This document shows positions 1 to 10,423 of a stretch of 64,000 nucleotides of DNA, one piece after another. The position numbers and the translations under genes were made by a program. Source of the stretch: Zizania palustris (lineage: Eukaryota; Streptophyta; Magnoliopsida; Poales; Poaceae); NCBI GenBank assembly GCA_019279435.1, contig JAAALK010000285.1:24274371-24338370 (forward strand), read 5' to 3'. Each line of letters opens with the position of its first letter. The stretch's first letter is position 1. The notes below the pieces were generated by a model, which was not told where the DNA came from, did not search any database, and was given only the letters and a program-made list of their open reading frames with translations.

Positions 1-475
1 CGCTCCCCCCGATCTGACCCATCTTCAAGCTTGGGAGCTGGAAACCTGCCAGCCTCCAGAGCAAGCCCCAGAGCCCTTGGCTCATCGTTGTGCCCGACCA
101 CCTGGACAGACTCGGTGTGGGGCGCGGGGGACGCCCTATCGGAGGAAATGCGACCGGAGCTTCGCTCGGGGTAGTCGTTCCAGAGGGTGAGGATGGTACG
201 GTAGGAGTCAGTGTCGTGGCTCCGGTTCTCACCATGAACGCTGCAGTGGAAAGTTGTACCTCCCAGAAGTGCCTTCGCAGGTGGCTTGGCGCCGAAGGGT
301 CGCCCTCCACCTGGGGTGTGCTGGTACTTGGCAGGGCCTTTGGGGGTGATGTTGAGGACTTCTCCTCGGAGGTGCTTCCGCCCTCGCCGAGAATCCTGAT
401 GGCGAAGGTCCGGGGCAAGGGCGGAGGGTGTTTCATAGATCTTGACGCTCGGAGCCAGAACGGGGGCAATCATTG
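1..475 (-). pseudogene. Element E gag, C-terminal part with zinc-knuckle-like segment
   Basis: This is the continuation of the E gag on the minus strand. It contains a basic, Pro-rich region and CSVHGENRSHDTD, equivalent to CCIHGENRSHATD of element C. That is a Cys/His motif seen in nucleocapsid regions of this gypsy group. The stretch is cut at the window edge. The same sequence recurs after the gap at 59565-60025, with three differences by eye. Confidence 0.75.
471..475. repeat. Target-site duplication CATTG, left copy (right copy 10424-10428)
   Basis: CATTG directly precedes the LTR start TGAGAAACC and is found again directly after the 3' LTR end CCAACA. Removing the element and one copy restores a continuous gag frame of element E. 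This proves the outer limits of element A. Confidence 0.92.
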
Positions 476-2397
476 TGAGAAACCAAGGGTTGGTTTCGGT
501 GTTTGTGATGAGTGATTGACAGGCTTTTTACCCTCTGTTCGAAGGGTACCTCCGAAGGGGGTTCGGAGGTTGTTCCTCCGAAGGGTGTTCGGAGGTGGTT
601 TCACCGAAGTGTGTTCGGTGGCTGGTTGCTGCAGCTGTGCAGCGGAGTGTGCTTGTCGGAGGGATCCGACAATACACGATGACTGGGTGTGTACCGAAGG
701 CTTCGGTACTTTGGGCGGTACACCGGAGTGTGTACCGGAGGTTGCTAACCAGGAGAGGTCTCCGGAGTACTGGATACACTTGTCTGTTTGTCTGTGGTGC
801 GCAGGGACTTCGGAGGCGACGGACAAGGTTCGCAGCGGGTGAACCTAGGTCAAGCGGGAGGCTTGATGCCAGGGGAGCGGGGAGCTCCGTCACGGTGGCT
901 GCGAAGGTGGTCCGGGTCGGTCCTCGGGTCGAGGCGTGCCAGGTGAAGGCAGAGAGTGCGGAGCGTGGCTCCGGCTGAAGGTACTCCGAGACAAAGTCCT
1001 CGGAGGTGAGGCACTTCGAAGGTACTCCGGATGGAGTGACTTCGGAGTTGGATGGAACAAGTCCTCTGCGGAGGCAAGGAATTCGAAGTGTGCTCCGAAG
1101 GGAGACATTCGAAGGTACCCGACGAAGGTCTCAGAAGTCGAGGCGCATCGAAGGCATGGTCCGGGTGAGGCTCGTCGAGGAGTGTGCTCGGGGAGAGACA
1201 CTGCGACGAAGGGCTCATGGAATTCTTCATGCGGAGGCCTTGGACGAAGGAGGGACTTTCGAAGGGTGGTACTCCGAAGGTGGGGCTTCGGAGTGAGGAA
1301 GGATTCGGAGCGAGGCTAGCTCCGGAGCAAGGTTGACTTGAGGTGCTTCGGCCTGCATGGCTTCGGTACACGGACTGATGGAGTTCGAGCTGGGTGAAGC
1401 TGCGAAGCCGTGGTGGTCCACTCCGGAGGTGTTGGTGCGAAGGCCCAAGGGCTTTGACGGCTTCGGCTCAAAACCGTCACTGTATCGGAGGCTATCTTCG
1501 GCGAAGCGAAGGCCACCAGGCTCAAGGCTTCTCGCTGTCCCCTCTGCAAAGCTGACAGAGAAGCCTCCAGAATAAAGGTGGACTACCTTTTGTACCCCTT
1601 AGTTCTGTAGAGACAAATCCTTTGTAAACCCTAGGGGTAAAGTAGTCACTTCCTTTGGGTGAACTGTGGGCTATAAATATGGGGGCTCGGTAGGTAACAT
1701 TTAACACTTTGAGCATTTACTGTTGAGCTCCTGTAGCCACATACCTCGCTGTATTCATCCAGAGTTCATTTTATTGTGTTTCTTGTTCAAGCAGCGAAGC
1801 CCTGCTTCTGTGTGCTTTTTGCTTGAGCTCGCGTTACATACCTCGCTAGTTATAGTGCACCGAAGCCTGTCTAGGCGAAGGTTGTTTCTGTGCGAAGTGT
1901 GTTTTTCAGTGTGCTGTCACTCTGTGTAACAGGAGGCAAGACCTCGCTGCTTACTAGCAAAGCCCTGATCGAAGCCCGTTTTGCTTCTTGTGTCGAAGCC
2001 CTTAGCGAAGTCCGTTTGTGTGCATGTAGACCTTCGTGTACGAAGCACAGCACCAGTTGCTGCTGCCAAGTTCCTGGTCGAAGTCCTCAGAGGGCAGTCC
2101 ACTCTTGCGAAGGGTGAAGTGCGAAGCCTGCTCGAAGCACCCTGTGTGTGGAGCCTGCACTGACTTAGCAGAGTAGATTTTCGAGGGTTGTTAGTGGAGC
2201 GAAGTCTTCTTGGCTTCGAACTTTTGCTCCTGCGAAGCCTGTGTTCGGAGCTGTCGAAGTACCTCCGAACCAGACCTTCGAAGGTTGTGTTCGAAGCCTG
2301 TTCCGTTGAAGACAGAACCAAACTGAAGGCTAGTTTTTAGCCCGATATTTTAAAAGCTCCCATTCACCCCCCTCTGGTCGCCGTTTCCGGTCCAACA
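476..2397 (+). repeat. Element A 5' LTR (1922 bp)
   Basis: It starts TGAGAAACC and ends GGTCCAACA. A TATA box (TATAAATA) lies at 1672-1679, with a presumed transcript start some 30 bp on. The 2011-bp copy at 60026-62036 has about 88 bp near 1535 that are missing here. The LTR is densely packed with short words such as TTCGGAGG, CTTCGAAGG and CGAAGCC. The 3' LTR matches from 778 onward. Confidence 0.9.
1672..1679 (+). promoter_or_regulatory. TATA box of element A 5' LTR
   Basis: TATAAATA in a GGGC...GGGGG setting, 720 bp before the LTR end. The same box occurs in the 3' LTR (about 9698) and in the second copy (about 61312). It is the likely core promoter of the genomic RNA. Confidence 0.6.
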
Positions 2398-2399
2398 AT

Positions 2400-2411
2400 T
2401 GGTATCAGAGC
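2400..2411 (+). other. Primer-binding site of element A
   Basis: TGGTATCAGAGC, two bases after the LTR, complementary to the 3' end of plant initiator methionine tRNA, as is usual for Copia elements. Confidence 0.9.
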
Positions 2412-2461
2412 AGGTTAAGATCACCAGTTGACCTTAACCGGTTTTGTGATCTGTTGGCGAC

Positions 2462-4357
2462 ATGGATAGAGGCAGTAAAAATTCCTCTGTTCGATGGGAC
2501 AGATTTTGCATACTGGAAGGTGCGCATGGAGGCTTACTTGTTAAGCCAAGGAAATGCAATTTGGGAGATTGTGGACTCACAATACTCCATCCCTGAGACT
2601 CGCACCTCTCAAACAGAGAAGGATCAGTATAATGCCAATTCCAAGGCAAGAAATATACTGTTCATCGGTTTGAGTAGAAGTGAGTTTGATAGGGTGCAGC
2701 ACCTTAGGACAGCTAGGGAAATCTGGACAACACTCACTATTTTTCATGAGGGCTCTACTCAGATTAAGGCCAGGCGCCAAAGCACCTACAATCAACAGTA
2801 TCAGCTATTTGTGCAGGCACCTGGTGAATCTATAGATGCCATGTTTCGCGCTTGATGCTATAGTGAGTAACTTGCGATCCAACGGGACGCTTGCTTACAA
2901 TGATCATGACAGGGCTATCAAGCTTCTCTATGCTCTTGACCGTATCATATGGGAAGTAAAGATATCCAGCATTGAGGAGTCCGCAGGTTATGACACATTG
3001 AACTGTGATGAACTCTTTAGCAAGGTGAAGTCCACAGAGATTGCCAAGGCATCTCTTGCAGTGCACAGAAGCTCTTTGCCACAGCCATTGGCATTGGTTT
3101 CTAGCACTAGTCGTGGCACCACTGCAGAACCAAGCACATCTGGGACTTGTGTTTTTGCAGATGGTTTTTGCTTTGTCCTCCCTGGTCTCCGTCACAAAGG
3201 AGCAGGTGGACACTCTGGATGATGATGAGCTTGCTCTCATTGCCAGAAGGTTCACCCGTTTTCACCATGAGAGACGGGATCAGAGGATAAGTGGTTTTAG
3301 TGGTTGCTTTGAATGTGGCGACACTTCTCATATTAAGGCCAACTGCCCTAAGCTCAAGAAAAGAGATGAGAGTGAGCGCCCCAAATACCACAAAAAGGAG
3401 AGGAAACCCTTTGTGAAGGGCAAGCGCGGCAAGATGGCTAAGAAAGTAGCCAAGGCCGCTTCCAGAGCCTTTGTTGCTGCTCTCAGCGACATCGACACAT
3501 CCTCAACTGAGGAGTCGAGCTCTGAGGAGGAGGAGTCCCCAAGGAAGGAGGACAAGAAGGATAAGAAGGGACGAGACTTCACCGGCCTTTGCTTCATGGC
3601 CGACAGCGATCACAGCGGCGATGAGCTTGACTCATCTGAGGTAACACTATCATCTGACCAGCTACTAATTAAATTAGATGAGCTGAATGAAGTAGTTCTT
3701 GGTCAGGATAGATTACTTGTGCAAGCCGCTAGAGAAAGAAAAGACCTTAGACTTAGGCTAGAAACCATTTCTACTGAATATGCCATGCTTAAGTCTAAAT
3801 TTGATGATGCTGAATGTGAGTCATGTTCTGTTGTCATGAGTGAGCTTGCTCAGTTGCGTTCTGTTCATGCTCAAACTCTTTCTGAGCTTGAGACTACACA
3901 AAAGCAGCTTTTGGAGGTGGATTCTAGACCTCATGATGTTATTGATTGCATGAACTGCTCTTTATTACGCGAAAGCATTAATTTACGTGATAAGCATGTT
4001 CATGATTTGGAGGCTAGATTGGAGAGGGCCGGTAGTTCTAAGGATGTGCAGCCTGTGTGTGACACTTGCATTACCCTTAAGGACCAGCTAGGCACTGTTA
4101 GAGAGCGTGCTGAAAACCTCATGTCTGAAAATGAGTACCTCCTTTCCGTGGTTAATAAATGCATTGAGGAAAAGGGTAGGATGGATTTGCTCTTGGCCAA
4201 GACCAAGTTGTGTGCTGACAGAGCAGGGGTAGCTCTAGGTTTGGGTTTTGAGAGGATTTCTTCAGACAGTAAGACCAAAACTGTTTTTACCTCTCCCACT
4301 ACCTTAGAGAAAGAAAGAGCTCTGTTAGACACTCCACCAGCCAAGAAACCTACCTGA
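2462..4357 (+). pseudogene. Element A gag, frameshifted and with a premature stop
   Basis: The start ATG at 2462 matches that of the second copy at 62101. The product is the capsid precursor: an N-terminal UBN2-type gag domain (FDGTDFAYWKVRMEAYL), a CCHC knuckle (CFECGDTSHIKANC, about 3309-3350), a Lys-rich and Ser/Glu-rich acidic stretch, and a long coiled coil to 4340. Compared with the second copy there are extra bases near 2477 and 3165 and lost bases near 2846 and 2855, all in runs of the same base. Together they return to the original frame. A TGA at 4355-4357 stands where the other copy reads CAA (Gln). The large tail after the knuckle is typical of the lineage. Confidence 0.85.
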
Positions 4358-4924
4358 GCTCTAAAGAAAACCACTCCTCCTGCCAAGAAAAATCCTCCCA
4401 AGAAAACCACTCAGAGAAAACCCAAGGAGCCTGTGAGAGTTGCTCCTGTGACCCATGAGAGTGCCCCCAGGAGAGTTTTTCAATGTTCCTACTGTCAGCG
4501 GGCGGGTCATTTGGTTGGGTTCTGTTTTCGTCGCATCAAGGATGAGCGACACTCTCAGGCGATGTGTTACCAGGACATGCATTACCCATCTTTAGGTATG
4601 CATGAGTCTGAGTTGTACTATCGTCCTGCTTTTGAGGCTCCTCGTGCTTCTCGGAGAGGTTTTGCTCCTCGAGGTGTTCACCATGTTCCATATGGTGGTA
4701 GACCTCGGGCGAGTAGCTTTGTACCTCGTCAGAGTAGGAGACCTCGACATGTTGTTCGATCACAGCATGTAGGTAGACCTCGCACTTTGCATCATTCTGA
4801 TTATTATGTGCGTAGACCGTCTACTTTTACTACGCCTACTACTCGTGTCACTCAGTGCTGGATGCCGCGTCATTATTTCACTCACCCCAGCACTGAGCGA
4901 TCGAGGTATTCTTATCATGTGTAG
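4358..4924 (+). pseudogene. Element A gag-pol linker segment with a second Cys/His motif, ended by TAG
   Basis: This segment continues in the same frame as the gag tail and as pol. It is Lys/Pro-rich, then shows CSYCQRAGHLVGFCFRR (about 4483-4533), a CCHC-like knuckle with a longer last spacing. Arg/Tyr-rich repeats follow (GRPRASSF, RRPSTFTTP). It ends in a single TAG at 4922-4924, exactly before pol. Either the TAG is read through to make gag-pol, or it is a decay mutation. The other copy stops at 64000 and cannot decide. Confidence 0.7.
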
Positions 4925-7900
4925 GTGACAGATCGAGGCTTGGAGGGCACATGGATTATGGACTCCGGTTGTTCGCGCCACATGACCGGAGATGCTGCAT
5001 GGTTCTCCAGCCTCACTACAACCAAGCAAAGGGAACATATCACCTTCGGAAACAATCGAAGGAGTAGAGTGAAAGGTAAAGGTGTGGTAAGAATTAATTC
5101 GAATTTCACTCTCAAAGATGTTGCATTGGTTGAGAACCTGGGATACAATTTGCTGTCTGTATCTCAGTTGCTTGATGAGGGCTTCGAAGTGCGATTCCAT
5201 CGCGATACTTCGCAAGTGCTCAATTCTGATGGCGTTGTGGTGTGTAAGATCTTTAGAGTTGGGAGAGTTTTTGGAGCTGATTTTTCTGAGTCGTCTGGAT
5301 CTTCTCATTGTCTTGTTGCACATTCGACTTCTGAGCTTTGGAAGTGGCATAGGAGACTAGGGCATATGAGCTTTGAGTTGCTCGCTCGTCTGAGCGCCCT
5401 AGGCCTGATCCGAGGATTGCCCAAGCTCAAGTTTGAGAAGAATTTAGTTTGCACTCCGTGTCGACATGGAAAAATGATTACTGCTTCGCATTCGCCAGTC
5501 ACCACAGTGATGACTGAACAACCCGGAGAACTTCTCCATATGGACACTGTAGGTCCTTCTCGGGTTAGTTCTTTAGGCGGCAAGTGGTATGTATTAGTTA
5601 TTGTCGACGATTTCTCTCGCTACTCTTGGGTCTTCTTTCTTGCCAGCAAGGATGAAGTGTTTTCACACTTCCGGAGCTTGGCTTTGAGACTTTTCACTGA
5701 ACTCCCGGGTGCATTGAAATTCATTCGAAGTGATAATGGCACTGAGTTCAAAAATAGTCTCTTTGTTGACTTTTGCATGGAGCATGGCATAGAACATCAA
5801 TTCTCTGCTCCGCGGGTTCCTCAACAGAACGGTGTTGTTGAGAGAAAGAACCGCACTTTGGTTGAGATGGCTAGGACGATGCTTGATGAGCATAGGACTC
5901 CTAGAAAATTCTGGGCTGAGGCCATGAACACTGCTTGCTACATCTCAAACCGAATCTTCTTGCGCTCAATTTTAAATTTGACATCCTATGAGCTGCGTTT
6001 TGGGAGACAGCCCAAGGTTACTCATCTTCGAGTTTTTGGCTGTCGCTGCTTTATCCTAAAACGTGGTAATTTGGATAAATTTGAGTCGCGATCTTCTGAC
6101 GGGATCTTTTTGGGTTACACTACACATGGTCATTCTTATCGTGTTTATAACTTGGAGACTAACACTGTCATCGAGTCATGTGATGTGACTTTTGATGAAT
6201 CAACCCCCTCTGTTAGTTCTGCTTTTGAACAGGCAAATGAACACGACATGGAACAGACCTTATTCGAAGAAGAAGATCCCGGAGAATTCGAGGATGAACC
6301 CCTACTACCCTCGACGTCAACCCCCGAAGCTGACCCCGCTTCAACTACTTCGGCACGAGGTCCCGAAGCGACTACCTCAACATCGGTCATCTTGGACAAC
6401 TCCAACGCACAAGTTGAGGGGGAGACTGCATCCCGCCGCGAGGCTCCACATCATGTTCAAAGGATGCACCCTCCCGAGCAGATCATTGGTGAGCTTGATC
6501 AAAGGGTAACTCGTTCACATGCTCATTTCACTAATTCTACTTTTGTTGCTTCTTTCGAGCCCTTAGATGTTAGTCATGCACTTTCTGATTCTAGTTGGAT
6601 CAATGCCATGCATGAGGAACTTGAAAATTTTGAGAGAAACCAAGTCTGGACTTTAGTTGATCCTCCACCAAATGTTCATTTCATTGGAACAAAATGGATT
6701 TTCAAAAACAAACAAGGGGAGGATGGGACTATAGTTAGAAACAAGGCTAGACTTGTAGCTCAGGGCTTTTCTCAACTAGAAGGGATTGATTTTACTGAAA
6801 CTTTTGCACCTGTTGCTCGCCTTGAGGCCATTAGGATTTTGCTTGCCTTTGCGACATCCCGGGGATTCAAACTCTATCAAATGGATGTCAAAAGTGCTTT
6901 TCTTAATGGCTTCATAGGTGAAGATGTTTATGTAAAACAACCCCGTGGTATTGAAAACCCCAAGTACCCACATAAAGTCCTTAAACTTCATAAGGCTCTT
7001 TATGGACTCAAGCAGGCCCCTCGGGCTTGGTATGATAGACTTAAGTCTTTTCTGCTTGAGCGAGGATATTTGATGGGCTCTGTTGATAAAACTCTATTTA
7101 CTCTCAAGCATGGCAAAGATTTCCTCCTAGTTCAGATTTATGTGGATGATATCATCTTTGGTGGCTCTTCTCATACTTTGGTTGCCGAGTTTGCAGATAC
7201 CATGAGCAGGGAATTTGAAATGTCAATGATGGGTGAACTCACCTTTTTCCTTGGTTTGCAAATCAAGCAAAGCAAACAAGGTACTTTCGTCCACCAGACG
7301 AAGTACACCAAGGATCTGCTCAAGAAGTTCGACATGTCCGATGCGAAGCCCCTCGCCACTCCAATGGCTACATCTGTAGCATTGGATCCTGACGAAGATG
7401 GAGAAGCCGTAGATCAGAAGGAGTTCCGGAGCATGATTGGCTCCCTCCTCTACTTGACTGCCACGAGGCCGGACATACACTTCGCAGTATGTCTGTGCGC
7501 TCGTTTTCAGGCTTCACCACGAGCTTCGCACCGCCAAGCGGTAAAGCGCATCTTAAGGTATCTCAAACACACCCTTGAATTTGGCATATGGTATTCAGCA
7601 TCTTCATCTTTATGTCTTCGAGGCTATTCCGATGCAGATTTTGTTGGGTGTAGAATTGATAGGAAGAGTACCTCTGGTACTTGTCATTTTCTGGGTACCT
7701 CATTGGTTTGCTGGTCTTCCCGCAAACAGTCTAGTGTTGCACAATCGACGGCTGAGGCCGAATATGTTGCTGCAGCTAGCTGTTGCTCTCAGATTTTGTG
7801 GATGGTTTCCACTTTGTGGGATTTCGGGTTAGAATATAAGAGTGTTCCACTTTTCTGTGATAACACTAGCGCTATTTGTATTGCAAACAACCCGGTTCAG

Positions 7901-8092
7901 CATTCTAGAACCAAACACATTGATGTGCGGTATCATTTTCTCAGAGATCACAATGAGAAGGGTGATATTGAACTTCAATATGTTGATACCCAACACCAGC
8001 TTGCCGACATTTTTACAAAACCCCTCGATGCTTCTCGATTTGCTTACTTGCGTGGGGAACTTGGCATTTGTCACCCTTACGACATTTTGTGA
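4925..8092 (+). CDS. Element A pol polyprotein: protease, integrase, reverse transcriptase, RNase H
   Basis: An open frame of 1055 codons, uninterrupted. Domains in order: aspartic protease with DSGCSRHMTGD near residue 14; integrase zinc finger (HRRLGHM, later CTPCRHGKM) near 140-185; integrase core with acidic residues in MDTVGPS (about 205), SDNGTEFKN (about 269) and VVERKNR (about 305); Copia RT with KARLVAQGFSQ (about 615) and the catalytic YVDDIIFGG near 739; and RNase H with ADFVGCRIDRKSTSG, AEAEYVAA and the TKHIDVRYHFLRD end. All catalytic landmarks are present, so the enzymes look intact although the upstream gag is broken. No ATG at the start is needed: the frame continues from gag across TAG 4922-4924. 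The stop is TGA at 8090-8092. Confidence 0.93.
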   Translation: MTDRGLEGTWIMDSGCSRHMTGDAAWFSSLTTTKQREHITFGNNRRSRVKGKGVVRINSNFTLKDVALVENLGYNLLSVSQLLDEGFEVRFHRDTSQVLNSDGVVVCKIFRVGRVFGADFSESSGSSHCLVAHSTSELWKWHRRLGHMSFELLARLSALGLIRGLPKLKFEKNLVCTPCRHGKMITASHSPVTTVMTEQPGELLHMDTVGPSRVSSLGGKWYVLVIVDDFSRYSWVFFLASKDEVFSHFRSLALRLFTELPGALKFIRSDNGTEFKNSLFVDFCMEHGIEHQFSAPRVPQQNGVVERKNRTLVEMARTMLDEHRTPRKFWAEAMNTACYISNRIFLRSILNLTSYELRFGRQPKVTHLRVFGCRCFILKRGNLDKFESRSSDGIFLGYTTHGHSYRVYNLETNTVIESCDVTFDESTPSVSSAFEQANEHDMEQTLFEEEDPGEFEDEPLLPSTSTPEADPASTTSARGPEATTSTSVILDNSNAQVEGETASRREAPHHVQRMHPPEQIIGELDQRVTRSHAHFTNSTFVASFEPLDVSHALSDSSWINAMHEELENFERNQVWTLVDPPPNVHFIGTKWIFKNKQGEDGTIVRNKARLVAQGFSQLEGIDFTETFAPVARLEAIRILLAFATSRGFKLYQMDVKSAFLNGFIGEDVYVKQPRGIENPKYPHKVLKLHKALYGLKQAPRAWYDRLKSFLLERGYLMGSVDKTLFTLKHGKDFLLVQIYVDDIIFGGSSHTLVAEFADTMSREFEMSMMGELTFFLGLQIKQSKQGTFVHQTKYTKDLLKKFDMSDAKPLATPMATSVALDPDEDGEAVDQKEFRSMIGSLLYLTATRPDIHFAVCLCARFQASPRASHRQAVKRILRYLKHTLEFGIWYSASSSLCLRGYSDADFVGCRIDRKSTSGTCHFLGTSLVCWSSRKQSSVAQSTAEAEYVAAASCCSQILWMVSTLWDFGLEYKSVPLFCDNTSAICIANNPVQHSRTKHIDVRYHFLRDHNEKGDIELQYVDTQHQLADIFTKPLDASRFAYLRGELGICHPYDIL

Positions 8093-8711
8093 GGGGGAGC
8101 TGTTTTAGATGGATATGCCTTTGCTAATTATGTTGAAATTGCATTTACATCTGTTGCACTTATATGCCTGCTTTTAATTCATGAAATTGTGTTAGCTCAG
8201 CTCCTGTTAATCAATCTGAAACATTCATGTGCATGATGTTTTATTTCAAAGTCAAATCGTGCTCACTGCTTAGTCTTGAATCTAGCTTGTTTAGGCAGGA
8301 CTGCTTTAGCTATCTTTTATCTGCTTGATAGCAAGACACTGTTCATTGGATGCTAAAAATTGCAACTTGAAAAATTGTTCTACATCTTCATGGATATTCA
8401 TAAAAGCCAAACAATTGGTACACTTAGTTATAATCAAAAATTCCATGATTTGCATGCTTTAAGTGAAAAGATCCAGGTGGGTTTGTTTGTCGCACTACCC
8501 TATTCTAGACTGCTTACCATTGCACATTGGTCTGAACTGGAATAGTATAGTGTATGCCAAAATCATTGCCTTAAGCTCCTTATGGTTTTCATACCTAGGC
8601 TTGGTCTGATTGGAAAGTATAAGGTGGACAAACAAATAACCCCTGGCACTAAGAAAAGAACAACAAAATTATTGATTATCAAAGTTGCTTTTCATGCTCC
8701 ATTTGAACTGG
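8093..8711 (+). other. Element A 3' internal region, no gene found
   Basis: AT-rich stretch between the pol stop and the first base that matches the 5' LTR. It begins with GAGGGGGAGC, which looks like a polypurine tract, but what follows does not resemble the LTR start. SIRE-lineage elements often carry extra sequence here, sometimes an env-like frame. I see no convincing open frame. Confidence 0.55.
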
Positions 8712-10423
8712 ACTTGTCTGTTTGTCTGTGGTGCGCAGGGACTTCGGAGGCGACGGACAAGGTTCGCAGCGGTGTGAACCTGGGTCAAGCGGGAGGCTTG
8801 ATGCCAGGGGAGCGAGGAGCTCCGTCACGGTGGCTGCGAAGGTGGTCCGGGTCGGTCCTCAGGTCGAGGCGTGCCAGGTGAAGGCAGAGAGTGCGGAGCG
8901 TGGCTCCGGCTGAAGGTACTCCGAGACAAAGTCCTCGGAGGTGAGGCACTTCGAAGGTACTCCGGATGGAGTGACTTCGGAGTTGGATGGAACAAGTCCT
9001 CTGCGGAGGCAAGGAATTCGAAGTGTGCTCCGGAGGGAGACATTCGAAGGTACCCGACGAAGGCCTCAGAAGTCGAGGCGCATCGAAGGCATGGTCTGGG
9101 TGAGGCTCGTCGAGGAGTGTGCTCGGGGAGAGACACTGCGACGAAGGGCTCATGGAATGCTTCATGCGGAGGCCTTGGACGAAGGAGGGACTTCGAAGGG
9201 TGGTACTCCGAAGGTGGGGGCTTCGGAGTAAGGAAGGCTTCGGAGCGAGGCTAGCTCCGGAGCAAGGTTGACTTGAGGTGCTTCGGCCTGCATGGCTTCG
9301 GTACACGGACTGACGGAGTTCGAGCTGGGTGAAGCTGCGAAGCCGTGGTGGTCCACTCTGGAGGTGTTGGTGCGAAGGCCCAAGGGTTTTGACGGCTTCG
9401 GCTCAAAACCGTCACTGTATCGGAGGCTATCTTTGGCGAAGCAAAGGCCACCAGGCTCAAGGCTTCTCGCCGAAGCTACCGCACCCTCGCGTGCGAAGGG
9501 AGGCTGCAGAAGGTCAAAGACTGCAAAGGCTGACACTGTCTGCTCTGCAAAAAGCTGACATTGTCCCCTCTGCAAAGCTGACAGAGAAGCCTCCAGAATA
9601 AAGGTGGACTACCTTTTGTACCCCTTAGTTCTGTAGAGACAAATCCTTTGTAAACCCTAGGGGTAAAGTAGTCACTTCCTTTGGGTGAACTTTGGGCTAT
9701 AAATATGGGGGCTCGGTAGGTAACATTTAACACTTTGAGCATTTACTGTTGAGCTCCTGTAGCCACATACCTCGCTGTATTCATCCAGAGTTCATTTTAT
9801 TGTGTTCCTTGTTCAAGCGGCGAAGCCCTGCTTCTGTGTGCTTTTTGCTTGAGCTCGCGTTACATACCTCGCTAGTTATAGTGCACCGAAGCCTGTCTAG
9901 GCGAAGGTTGTTTCTGTGCGAAGTGTGTTTTTCAGTGTGCTGTCGCTCTGTGTAACAGGAGGCAAGACCTCGCTGCTTACTAGCGAAGCCCTGATCGAAG
10001 CCCGTTTTGCTTCTTGTGTCGAAGCCCTTAGCGAAGTCCGTTTGTGTGCGTGTAGACCTTCGTGTACGAAGCACAGCACCAGTTGCTGCTGCCAAGTTCC
10101 TGGTCGAAGTCCTCAGAGGGCAGTACACTCTTGCGAAGGGTGAAGTGCGAAGCCTGCTCGAAGCACCCTGTGTGCGGAGCCTGCACTGACTTAGCAGAGT
10201 AGATTTTCGAGGGTTGTTAGTGGAGCGAAGTCTTCTTGGCTTCGAACTTTTGCTCCTGCGAAGCCTGTGTTTGGAGCTGTCGAAGTACCTCCGAACCAGA
10301 CCTTCGAAGGTTGTGTTCGAAGCCTGTTCCGCAGAAGACAGAACCAAACCGAAGGCTAGTTTTAGCCCGATATTTTAAAAGCTCCCATTCACCCCCCCTC
10401 TGGTCGCCGTTTCCGGTCCAACA
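8712..10423 (+). repeat. Element A 3' LTR, lacking its first 302 bp
   Basis: Matches the 5' LTR from position 778 to 2397 and retains the approximately 88-bp segment that the 5' LTR lost. The equivalent of 476-777 and the true polypurine tract are missing, which points to a deletion spanning the internal/LTR junction. The flank at the break shares short words (ACTGGA, CTTGTCTG). TATA box near 9698. Ends CCAACA before the CATTG duplication. Confidence 0.88.

Larger units (their letters stand above)
476..10423 (+). mobile_element. Element A: Ty1/copia retrotransposon, SIRE/Maximus lineage
   Basis: Order is LTR, PBS (TGGTATCAGAGC), gag with a CCHC knuckle, protease, integrase, reverse transcriptase, RNase H, then a 3' LTR. 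Integrase before RT defines Copia. The large gag with a long coiled-coil tail, the CFECGDTSHIKANC knuckle and WIMDSGCSRHMTG protease resemble maize Opie/Prem-2-type elements. It inserted in the gag of element E and duplicated CATTG (471-475 and 10424-10428). The gag is broken and the 3' LTR has lost its first 302 bp and the polypurine tract, so it is not autonomous. Confidence 0.92.

Noticed and set aside
516..1371. Several overlapping frames of 70-170 codons on both strands in the Copia LTRs
   Set aside because: They recur in all LTR copies, have Arg/Ser-rich low-complexity text in every frame and come from the GC-rich short-word composition.
2400..2411. tRNA gene fragments at TGGTATCAGAGC sites
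   Set aside because: These are primer-binding sites next to LTR ends (also 21755, 37254, 62039), not tRNA genes.
8091..8100. GAGGGGGAGC as the polypurine tract with the LTR starting at 8100
   Set aside because: The following 600 bp do not match the 5' LTR, whose start is fixed by the CATTG duplication at 471-476.
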